From NCBI RefSeq assembly GCF_035953295.1, contig NZ_CP108370.1:7859001-7923000 (forward strand): a DNA stretch of 64,000 nucleotides, written 5' to 3'. This DNA comes from Streptomyces sp. NBC_01335. Lineage in GTDB: Bacteria; Actinomycetota; Actinomycetes; Streptomycetales; Streptomycetaceae. The position numbers were made by a program, and so were the translations under genes. The notes under the pieces were generated by a model, which saw only the letters and a list, made by a program, of their open reading frames with translations, had not been told where the DNA came from and ran no database searches. Shown piece after piece: positions 54,104 through 60,830 of the stretch (positions are counted from its first letter, which is position 1; each line of letters opens with the position of its first letter).

Positions 54104-54730
54104 ATGACTGGGCAACAAGACCGCTGGGCGGAACTGACCGGCGGACAGGCCGGAGAGGAGTACGCCCGGCGTTTCGCGCGGCTCGCCGAATCGGGCCACG
54201 ACATCCACGGCGAGGCCGCCTTCTGCGACGCACTGCTGAAGCCGGCGGCCCGTGTGCTCGACGCGGGCTGCGGCACAGGGCGGATCGCGATCCGGCTCGC
54301 CGAACTGGGCCATCACTGCACCGGCGTGGACGTCGATCCCTCGATGCTCGCCGTCGCCCGCCGCGACGCCCCTTCGCAGGAGTGGCTCCTCGCCGACCTG
54401 GCCCGTCTGAGCGCCCTCGGGCTGAACCCGGGCTTCGACCTGGTGCTCGCCGCCGGCAATGTCATCCCCCTGCTGGCCTCCGGAACCGAACAGGCCGTCG
54501 TCCGGCAGCTGGCCGCCGCGCTGCGTCCCGGCGGCCTGCTGGTGACGGGAATGGGACTGGACGCGGCGCACCTGCCCCTGCCGGAACCGCCGCTGACCAT
54601 CGAGGAGTTCGACCACTGGTGTGCCGAGGCCGGTCTGGTCCTGCGGCAGCGCTGGGCCACGTGGAGCGGCGACGCCTATGTCCCGGGCTGCGGATACGCC
54701 GTCAGCGTGCACTCTCTTCCCGCCATGTGA
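54104..54730 (+). CDS. Class I SAM-dependent methyltransferase
   Basis: The protein has 208 residues. The SAM-binding core begins VLDAGCGTGRIAIRLAELGH with the acidic loop GVDVDPSMLAVAR; LAAGNVIPLLASG and LAAALRPGGLLVTGMGL match motifs III-IV. It belongs to the methyltransferase type-11/25 group, so the acceptor cannot be inferred. It is single, convergent with the butyrolactone-receptor-like gene across 24 bp, and may act in secondary metabolism; that is only suggested by its position. Confidence 0.88.
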   Translation: MTGQQDRWAELTGGQAGEEYARRFARLAESGHDIHGEAAFCDALLKPAARVLDAGCGTGRIAIRLAELGHHCTGVDVDPSMLAVARRDAPSQEWLLADLARLSALGLNPGFDLVLAAGNVIPLLASGTEQAVVRQLAAALRPGGLLVTGMGLDAAHLPLPEPPLTIEEFDHWCAEAGLVLRQRWATWSGDAYVPGCGYAVSVHSLPAM

Positions 54731-54754
54731 GTCCGCGCCGTTCCGGCAATCAGG

Positions 54755-55441
54755 TCACGGGGCGGTGTCCGACGGCTCCCGTCGGCGTGTCCTCGCCGGC
54801 ATGCGGACGCCGTTCACGGCGAGGCGCGAGCGTACCCGCGCGAGCAGGGCCGCCGGATCGGGCCGGGCCTGCAACGCGCCCAGGACCAGCAGCCACCACT
54901 GGTTCAGCCGGGCGCCCAGCTCCCGCTCGCCCGCCACCTCGTCCGTCAGGGTGTAGAGCCCGAAGAAGGAGCACACGAGGGTGGTGGCCGTGCCCGACGG
55001 GTCGATTCCCCCGGCGAGTTCGCCTCTCGCCCGCGCCTCGGCGAGCAGCCGCGTCACGGCGGCGGTCCAGCCGGCGAACGGTGCGGGCACGGCCGCGTCG
55101 ATGCTGCGGCGCTCGTTCCACAGACGGGCGCCGGCGCGGGCTATGACGTCCTCGCGCAGGGTCTGGGCGACATCGAAGCTGAGGGCGACCAGCTTCTCCA
55201 GCGGGGGGATGCCCGGAGCGGTGTACCGGGCGTTCAGCTGTGGCCAGCTGGCGAACTGCGCCCGGACGACCGCGAGGGCCAGCTTCTCCTTGCTGGAGTA
55301 GTGGAAGTAGATCGCTCCGCTGGTCCGGCCGGAGCGGTCACCGACCTCGTTGATGCTGGTGCCCGCGTATCCCTGTTCGACAAAGAGGTGTGCTGCGGAT
55401 TCCAGGAGCACTTTCCTGGTTGCTTGCGCTCGGTCTTGCAC
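54755..55441 (-). CDS. Gamma-butyrolactone receptor-like TetR regulator (ScbR/ArpA family)
   Basis: The protein has 228 residues from the GTG at 55441, which places VQDRAQATRKVLLESAA in register with known ArpA/ScbR N-termini; the 60 upstream codons are not conserved. The HTH GYAGTSINEVGDRSGRTSGAIYFHYSSKEKLALAVV is characteristic of this family, as is DVIARAGARLW in the ligand domain. Such proteins repress antibiotic and autoregulator genes until a butyrolactone binds. An AACCGGTT-centred palindrome upstream may be its site. The divergent neighbour is a HAD phosphatase, a class of enzyme that could take part in butyrolactone synthesis. It could also be a pseudo-receptor. Confidence 0.78.
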   Translation of the reverse strand: MQDRAQATRKVLLESAAHLFVEQGYAGTSINEVGDRSGRTSGAIYFHYSSKEKLALAVVRAQFASWPQLNARYTAPGIPPLEKLVALSFDVAQTLREDVIARAGARLWNERRSIDAAVPAPFAGWTAAVTRLLAEARARGELAGGIDPSGTATTLVCSFFGLYTLTDEVAGERELGARLNQWWLLVLGALQARPDPAALLARVRSRLAVNGVRMPARTRRREPSDTAP

Positions 55442-55577
55442 GGATGTTCCATTCTCGCTCGTCTGTCTGATTGTGCAGGGCGCGGAGCTGCGCCTGGCCC
55501 CGGTGCCGGAGGATTCGACGCGCGGAGATTTTATTATTCTTCGACTGTGCCCGCGCGTGGGCGGCATTGATGAATTC

Positions 55578-55591
55578 GCAAACCGGTTCGC
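55578..55591. promoter_or_regulatory. Candidate autoregulatory element
   Basis: GCAAACCGGTTCGC is a near-palindrome (12 of 14) about the perfect AACCGGTT core, 137 bp upstream of the receptor-like gene; ScbR-type sites often contain AACCG/CGGTTTG halves. CGTAG-3-CTACG at 55798-55810 is another small repeat. The 571-bp gap 55442-56012 is relatively AT-rich around 55530-55550 and holds no gene I can support. Confidence 0.4.
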
Positions 55592-56012
55592 AGCCGGGCC
55601 GGCGGGTGCGCTCCTGCGCGTCACTCCGTCCGTGCATTTCTGTTCCGCTCAACCCGGCCTGTTTCAGGCGTGGTTGAGGGCGCGGCTGGAGCTCTGTCGA
55701 TGGCTCGGCGCGGTGCGCTTCCAGGTGCTCTCGCCGTCTCTGATCGGCTGTCAAACACTCGAAGTAGTGATTGCGTGACGCGCGGCCCGAAAATTAACGT
55801 AGTCCCTACGATGTTTCTGGGATCACCTCGGACAGGGCGGAAATCCGTCCGCCGTGGTGTGCCCGGGAGGCGACCTCATTCGTCTTCGCGTGTGTTCACC
55901 GAGATCGTTTCGCATGGCGATCTCAGCAGTCGAGTGCGCCTTTCCCGCAGCTTTACGTCACTGCACCCGCCGACCGGGCGGGGTCGGCGCGCTCTCCGAG
56001 AACGGCAGAGAA

Positions 56013-56699
56013 ATGACAGCTCATCGCATTTTCTCCTGGTCCCCGTCGGCCATCGTCTTCGATTGCGACGGAACCCTCATGGACACCGAAAGCCACTGGC
56101 AGGACGCCCGTCAGCGGGTCTTCAGCGAGTTCGGCCTCCGTCCCCCGGCCGGTTTCGCCGAACGGGCCAAGGGCGTTCACTACACCGAGTGCGGCGCCCT
56201 CATGGCCGAGGAGTGCGGGAAACCCGACTTCGTCGACGACATGACCGACAGCCTGCTCAGACACTTCACGGCACTGGTCGCCGACGACCCGGTCACCATG
56301 CCGGGAGCGACGGCGCTCGTACGGCTGGCCGCCCGGCACCTGCCGCTGGCGGTGGCGAGCAACTGCCCTCTGGACATGGTGGAGTCGAGCCTCGAACGGG
56401 CCGGCCTGCTCGACCACTTCGACCATGTGGTCGTCGCCGGCGACGGCGTACGGCCCAAACCGTATCCGGACGTCTACACGGTCGCCGCCGGACTCTGCGG
56501 GGTCCCCCCGCAGGAGGCGCTCGCCGTGGAGGACTCCGTCACCGGCATCGTCTCCGCCCGGAAGGCGGGCCTCCGCGTCCTCGGTACCGGACCGTTCCCC
56601 GACGGGCCGGGTGCGGAGCACGCCGACTCCTGGGTCGCGAACCTCGCCGATCCGGACCTGGTGGCCTGGGCGCAGACACGCATCGCTGGGGAGGACTGA
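56013..56699 (+). CDS. HAD-superfamily phosphatase (beta-phosphoglucomutase-like)
   Basis: The protein has 228 residues. Motif I is VFDCDGTLMDTES with nucleophile Asp17 and acid/base Asp19; motif II is the serine in LAVASNCPLDMVESSL; motif III the lysine in GVRPKPYPDVY; motif IV EDSVTGIVSARKAG. The alpha-helical cap lies between residues about 25 and 95. It should hydrolyse a small phosphate ester. Its place next to a butyrolactone-receptor gene suggests dephosphorylation of a butenolide intermediate, which is an inference; a sugar-phosphate substrate is equally possible. The ATG at 56013 was chosen by the start of homology. Confidence 0.85.
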   Translation: MTAHRIFSWSPSAIVFDCDGTLMDTESHWQDARQRVFSEFGLRPPAGFAERAKGVHYTECGALMAEECGKPDFVDDMTDSLLRHFTALVADDPVTMPGATALVRLAARHLPLAVASNCPLDMVESSLERAGLLDHFDHVVVAGDGVRPKPYPDVYTVAAGLCGVPPQEALAVEDSVTGIVSARKAGLRVLGTGPFPDGPGAEHADSWVANLADPDLVAWAQTRIAGED

Positions 56700-56710
56700 C
56701 ACACTCCCCG

Positions 56711-56783
56711 GACGGACCGGCGAACCGACGGACGGACCGACGGACCGACGGACGGACCGACGGTTCGGCGGACGGACCGGCGG
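56711..56783. repeat. Degenerate tandem repeat of GACGGACC / CCGACGGA units
   Basis: About eight degenerate units of eight to twelve bases, built from GACGGACCGACG, follow the HAD gene directly. They contain no spacers of the kind seen in CRISPR arrays. Confidence 0.75.
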
Positions 56784-56805
56784 CCCGGCACCGGGTCCAC
56801 CGTGC

Positions 56806-56836
56806 GGGTGCCGCCCCGCGGAACGGGGCGGCACCC
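56806..56836. terminator. Hairpin terminator between HAD and DhaL genes
   Basis: A perfect 13-bp stem (GGGTGCCGCCCCG, 56806-56818 with 56824-56836) encloses a 5-nt loop, in the 295-bp convergent gap. Confidence 0.85.
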
Positions 56837-56994
56837 GACGGCCTCAAGGCCCGCGAACGCTGGAAGACGCATACGGTCCTGGGTCGCGAGGCGGGACGTC
56901 CTGCCGGCAGCTCGTGCCGGGCAACGGCGACGCTTTACTGCCGTTCGCCGCCCATCCGTCCCGACGCGCTCTGCCGGATGTCGTCCGCTTCCCC

Positions 56995-57669
56995 TCACCC
57001 GGTGATGCGCAGATGGGGTCCCAGCGAGCGTATGGTGTCGGCCGCCGAGGCGAAGAGCAGGGCGACGCCCACGGCTCCCGGATCGGGTATGCCGGACGCG
57101 CGTTCGCCGACGTAACTGGCGCGGCCCATCCGCGCCCGGAGCGCGGCCGTGTCCCGCACGCCCTGCCAGGCGGCATCGGCCGCGAGGGCGAGCGCGTGGT
57201 CCGGCGGGGTGCCGTCCGCGGCGCCCCGCAGCGCTTCGGCGGCCGGCGTCAGCGCGTCCACCAGCGTCTTGTCACCGGGCTTCGCGTCACCCACCCGGCG
57301 TATCGCGGCGAGACCGTTCTCCGTCCCCGCGGCGAGACCGGTCGTGGTGAGGGCGGGGCCCTCCGCCGCGACGGCCGCGCTGAGCGCCTGGAACAGCAGC
57401 CCGAACAGCGGACCGCTGGTGCCTCCGATCTCGTCCAGGAAGGCGCTGGCCGTGCTCCCCAGGGGAGCCGAGGGATCGCCCGCCCCGGCGTTGCCGCCCT
57501 CGCTCCGCAGGCGCTGCGCGGCCCGTACCCCGGCGCTGAGGTTCACGCCGAAGTCGCCGTCGCCGACCTGCTGGTCGAGTGTGGTCAGCTCGGTCTCGGT
57601 GGCATGGGCCGAAGCCGCGAACCGGTCCATCCAGCCGTTCGTGAACGTGCTGTCGAAAGCTGTAGCCAT
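56995..57669 (-). CDS. dhaL: Dihydroxyacetone kinase subunit L (DhaL)
   Basis: The protein has 224 residues. It is the ADP-binding all-helical subunit. TTLDQQVGDGDFGVNLSAGVRAA holds the Asp residues that bind the Mg-nucleotide, GGTSGPLFGLLFQALS follows, GDKTLVDALTPAAEAL is the next signature, and GRASYVGERASGIPDPGAVGVALL the C-terminal one. GGAGGAGAA precedes the ATG at 57669. It follows DhaK by 52 bases and should phosphorylate dihydroxyacetone bound covalently to DhaK. No DhaM phosphocarrier follows it. Confidence 0.93.
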   Translation of the reverse strand: MATAFDSTFTNGWMDRFAASAHATETELTTLDQQVGDGDFGVNLSAGVRAAQRLRSEGGNAGAGDPSAPLGSTASAFLDEIGGTSGPLFGLLFQALSAAVAAEGPALTTTGLAAGTENGLAAIRRVGDAKPGDKTLVDALTPAAEALRGAADGTPPDHALALAADAAWQGVRDTAALRARMGRASYVGERASGIPDPGAVGVALLFASAADTIRSLGPHLRITG

Positions 57670-57721
57670 GGCGTTCTCCTCCAGATCCACGCGTCCCGGT
57701 CACCGATCGCCCGGTCACCGC

Positions 57722-58720
57722 TCACCAGCGCAGTGCCGCGGTGTGTACCGGTGCGTCGTAGTAGCCCAGCGTCCGGGAATCGGCCACCAGCAGAGTGAGG
57801 GAGAACCCCCGCATGTCCAGGGCCGTGACGTAGTCGCCGACGAGATGGCGGGCGAGACGGACGCCCCGGTCGTCCAGCACCCGGCCCAGCTCGCCGAAGA
57901 TGCCGTACAGCTCCAGCGGAGTGACCGCGCCCAGGCCGTTGACCAGTGCCACGACCGGTTCCTCCGGGCCCGGGCGGATCGCGGCCAGCAGGGTGTCGGT
58001 CATCTCCTCCACCAGCGCGGAGACGGGGCCCTCCTTCCGGGTGCGGTCGGCGCGCTCGCCGTGGATGCCTACGCCGTACTCCAGCTCTCCGGCGGCCAGT
58101 TCGAACGCCGGACGGCCGGTGGTGGGCGCGGTGTGCGCGGTGGACGCGACGGACAGCGTCCGGCAGCGGCCGGCCAGCGCCGCACCGAGCGCGGCCAGTT
58201 CGTCCAGGCCGAGGCCCGTGTCGGCGGCGCCGCCGAGGATCTTCTCCACCAGGACCGTGCCGCCGGTGCCCCGACGCCCGGCGGCGATGTCCTCGGAGTC
58301 GGACGCGAGGTCGTCGTCGACGAGGACGCGTGCGCAGGGGACGTCCCGGTGGGCGAGGCGCTCGGCGGCGATACCGAAGTTGATCCGGTCGCCGGTGTAG
58401 TTCTTCACGATGTGCAGGACGCCCTGCTCGCGGGCGACCGCCAGCGAGGCCTGGTACACCTGCCGGTTGTGGGGCGACGCGAACACCCGCCCGGGGCAGG
58501 CGGCGTCCAGCATCCCCGCTCCCACGAACCCGGCGTGCATCGGCTCGTGCCCCGACCCACCGCCGGAGAGCAGTCCCACACGCCGGGACGGTGCGGTGTG
58601 GCGAGCGGCGAGGTAGCCGTTCTCCACGTCGTGGACGACGAGATCCGCATGGGCCCGGGCGAAGCCGGCCAGCGCGTTCGGAACCAGGTCGTCGGTGCTG
58701 TTCTCGAAGTACGCGGCCAT
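57722..58720 (-). CDS. dhaK: Dihydroxyacetone kinase subunit K (DhaK)
   Basis: The protein has 332 residues. DhaK binds dihydroxyacetone covalently through a histidine, here His220 in YGVGIHGERA. Other conserved blocks are LSGGGSGHEPMHAGFVGAGMLDAACPG, VLHIVKNYTGDRINFGIAAE and ALVNGLGAVTPLELYG. The substrate-binding Gly-rich loop and Asp in KNYTGD are in place. With DhaL it makes dihydroxyacetone phosphate for glycolysis; the phosphate donor would be the PTS through DhaM, or ATP if DhaL exchanges nucleotide. First gene of a dhaKL operon. Confidence 0.94.
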   Translation of the reverse strand: MAAYFENSTDDLVPNALAGFARAHADLVVHDVENGYLAARHTAPSRRVGLLSGGGSGHEPMHAGFVGAGMLDAACPGRVFASPHNRQVYQASLAVAREQGVLHIVKNYTGDRINFGIAAERLAHRDVPCARVLVDDDLASDSEDIAAGRRGTGGTVLVEKILGGAADTGLGLDELAALGAALAGRCRTLSVASTAHTAPTTGRPAFELAAGELEYGVGIHGERADRTRKEGPVSALVEEMTDTLLAAIRPGPEEPVVALVNGLGAVTPLELYGIFGELGRVLDDRGVRLARHLVGDYVTALDMRGFSLTLLVADSRTLGYYDAPVHTAALRW

Positions 58721-58807
58721 ACGTGGCGCCCTTTCGTCCCGGGGCCTTGTGCGGCCGGGTGAGACGACCCTCCAGACAGGTCACTTCATGCTGAAGGGAG
58801 GTGCCCG

Positions 58808-58981
58808 ATGTGGCAACTCGCAGAGACGAACTCAGCCCATTACGTGACGGCGCACAGCAGCACGATCGATCACTCCTGTGCGCCCTGCGCCGGATCACGC
58901 CCCGGCGGACAGCCCGATCGACTGGGCGGCGTGCTTGTCCAGGGCCGCGCGCACCAGCGCCGCGGCGAGTACCGCCGGTGA
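58808..58981 (+). CDS. Possible small protein, 57 residues
   Basis: An ATG follows GGGAGG with an ideal 6-base spacer. The frame reads MWQLAETNSAHYVTAHSST, then DHSCAPCAG, and ends in a basic tail. I do not recognise it. The last 87 bases are antisense to the 3' end of the HhH-GPD gene. The first 29 codons have weaker G/C third-position bias than neighbouring genes, which argues against a long-established gene. Confidence 0.25.
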   Translation: MWQLAETNSAHYVTAHSSTIDHSCAPCAGSRPGGQPDRLGGVLVQGRAHQRRGEYRR

Positions 58982-59542
58982 GGTGCCGCGGGCGAGGCGC
59001 AGCAGGGCGTCGGCGGAGGCGGGCAGGCCCAGGCGCTCCGCGCCCTGCAACGCCTTGGCGTCGACGTACGGACGGGTCTGCGGCCAGACGGCCTGCACCT
59101 CGCGTACGAAGATGTCGGCCCCGGTCGGCCCCAGCCCGGGCAGGCGCCGCAGTCCGGCCCACAGCACCGCCGTGTCGCCGTCCGCCTCCCGGCGGAGTTT
59201 CCGCAGGTCACCGGCGTAGTCGTCGAGGAGCAGCAGCGCTCCGTCACCGAGCTGCGTCGCGGTCCGCTCGTCGTACCGCCGGTAGCCACCCTCGCCCAGC
59301 GCGTCGACGCGCTGCTGCCAGGTGGCGTCCGCCATCCGACGGGGGGTGCGCATGCCGTCCGCGAACAGCGCCCTCGCCGCCGCCACCGCGACGGAGGCCC
59401 GGATGCGCGCGCTGAGCAGCAGGCTCAGGACCAGGAGCTGGTAAAGGGGCTGAGGGGTGTCCCGCAGACGGATGCCCGCCTCCTCGGCGTACGTCCGCCC
59501 GTACGTGTCGAGGAGGAGGCCCATGGTCCTGCGATCGCCCAT
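58895..59542 (-). CDS. HhH-GPD (endonuclease III-like) protein
   Basis: The protein has 215 residues. LSLLLSARIRASVAVAAARALF near residues 40-60 and the helix-hairpin-helix LRRLPGLGPTGADIFVREV near 140-160 match the endonuclease III / base-excision glycosylase superfamily. The usual catalytic Lys in the hairpin is not obvious, and no C-terminal Cys4 iron-sulfur motif is present, so it may bind or scan DNA rather than act as a full lyase. Start at 59542 (GGAGG upstream); an internal ATG at 59524 is possible. A strong terminator separates it from the transporter gene upstream. Confidence 0.75.
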   Translation of the reverse strand: MGDRRTMGLLLDTYGRTYAEEAGIRLRDTPQPLYQLLVLSLLLSARIRASVAVAAARALFADGMRTPRRMADATWQQRVDALGEGGYRRYDERTATQLGDGALLLLDDYAGDLRKLRREADGDTAVLWAGLRRLPGLGPTGADIFVREVQAVWPQTRPYVDAKALQGAERLGLPASADALLRLARGTSPAVLAAALVRAALDKHAAQSIGLSAGA

Positions 59543-59571
59543 GCGCCCACCGTCCTCCCCTCCGTACGGGA

Positions 59572-59626
59572 ACGCACGCGGGGGCACGGAGTTCCGGCAG
59601 CCGGAACTCCGTGCCCCCGCGTGCGT
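59572..59626 (-). terminator. 26-bp perfect hairpin
   Basis: Arms 59572-59597 and 59601-59626 are fully complementary (starting ACGCACGCGGGGGCACGG) around the 3-nt loop CAG. It follows the BASS transporter gene and is the longest perfect stem in the window. Confidence 0.88.
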
Positions 59627-59642
59627 CCGAGCGGGACCGGCC

Positions 59643-60671
59643 TCAGGACGCGGTGCTCGCCGCCCCTGCGGCGGCCGGCGAGGCGAGGGCCTGCTCGCTC
59701 CGCCGGGAGCGGTGCGACATCCAGGCCGCCACCAGGGCGCCGGAGATGTTGTGCCACACGGAGAAGACGGCCGCCGGGAGCGCGGCCAGCGGGCTGAAAT
59801 GGGCGGTCGCCAGGGACGCGGCGAGACCGGAGTTCTGCATGCCGACCTCGAAGGCCATGGCACGGCTGGCGGGCGGGCCGAGACGGGTGAGCTTGCCCGC
59901 GCCGTAACCCAGCGCCAGGCCGAGTCCGTTGTGCAGGACGACGGCGATCAGCACGGTGGCGGCCGCCGACTTGATCGCGCCCGCGCTGCCCGAGACCACC
60001 GCGCAGACGATCGCGGCGACGGCCAGCGAGGAGAGCCAGGGCATCGCGCCCAGCACCCGGTCGACGAGCTTGCCGGCGACGAGCCGTACCACCAGCCCGC
60101 CGATCACCGGGAGCAGCACGGTCTTGAGGATGTCGGTCACCATGGAGCCGGCGTCCACGGGCAGGTACGCGCCGGCCAGCAGCAGGGTCAGCGGGGGCGT
60201 CACCAGCGGGGCGAGCACGGTGGAGACGGTGGCCACGGAGACCGAGAGCGCCACGTCGCCGCGGGCCAGGAAGGTCACCACGTTCGAGGCGGTGCCACTG
60301 GGCGCGCAGCCCACCAGGATGACGCCCGCGGCCAGTTGCGGCGGGAGCCCCAGCAGATGGGCGATGATCCAGCCGAGGCCCGGCATGATCACGTAGTGCG
60401 CGACCAGCCCAATGGCCACCGCCCAGGGGCGCTTCGCCACGCCCTTGAAGTCGTGGGGCGTCATCGTCAGCCCCATGCAGAACATGACGACGCCGAGCAG
60501 GTACGGCACCGCCTTCGTCCAGCCCTCGAAGGTCCCGGGGGTGAGGAGGCCGGCCGCGCCCGCCACGAGGACGAGGACGGGGAAGACCGTGACGGCGCGC
60601 CGCGCCGCCTTGCTGTCGGTGCCCGTGCCGTCGGTGGCCGTGTGATCCGGTGTCGTCTGTTCGCTTCGCAC
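59643..60671 (-). CDS. Bile acid:sodium symporter (BASS) family transporter
   Basis: The protein has 342 residues with about ten membrane segments. VVMFCMGLTMTPHDFKGVAKRP, VGCAPSGTASNVVTFLARGDVALSVSVATVST and FEVGMQNSGLAASLA are the BASS signatures, including the crossover helices that bind sodium (ASNVVT and GMQNSGLA). Bacterial members take up organic anions such as pantoate or keto acids; the substrate here is unknown. The start is a GTG at 60671. The C-terminal 25 residues are Arg then Ala-rich and cytoplasmic. It stands alone, upstream of the large hairpin. Confidence 0.88.
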   Translation of the reverse strand: MRSEQTTPDHTATDGTGTDSKAARRAVTVFPVLVLVAGAAGLLTPGTFEGWTKAVPYLLGVVMFCMGLTMTPHDFKGVAKRPWAVAIGLVAHYVIMPGLGWIIAHLLGLPPQLAAGVILVGCAPSGTASNVVTFLARGDVALSVSVATVSTVLAPLVTPPLTLLLAGAYLPVDAGSMVTDILKTVLLPVIGGLVVRLVAGKLVDRVLGAMPWLSSLAVAAIVCAVVSGSAGAIKSAAATVLIAVVLHNGLGLALGYGAGKLTRLGPPASRAMAFEVGMQNSGLAASLATAHFSPLAALPAAVFSVWHNISGALVAAWMSHRSRRSEQALASPAAAGAASTAS

Positions 60672-60772
60672 AGCCGCGATGAGACTCTTTTTCCGTGTGC
60701 TGCCGCAAACCTGTCTCGATATGTGGGCACTACATCCATCATGTGTCCACCCGGGGGCCGGTTGCGGTCCGG

Positions 60773-60815
60773 GGCCGTCGGCCGGTACGCCCGCGAGGCG
60801 TACCGGCCGACGGCC
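60773..60815 (-). terminator. 19-bp hairpin terminator after the glucanase
   Basis: Perfect arms GGCCGTCGGCCGGTACGCC (60773-60791) and 60797-60815 flank a 5-nt loop, 15 bases past the GH87 stop. Confidence 0.88.
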
Positions 60816-60830
60816 GCAGCAGCCGGGCCG

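Noticed and set aside
55338..55778. Open frames of about 138-142 codons in the gap between the receptor and HAD genes
   Set aside because: They overlap in several frames, lack ribosome sites and third-position bias, and the region looks like a promoter segment.
56711..56783. Tandem units considered as a CRISPR array
   Set aside because: Units are contiguous, 8-12 bases and without spacers, and no cas gene is near.
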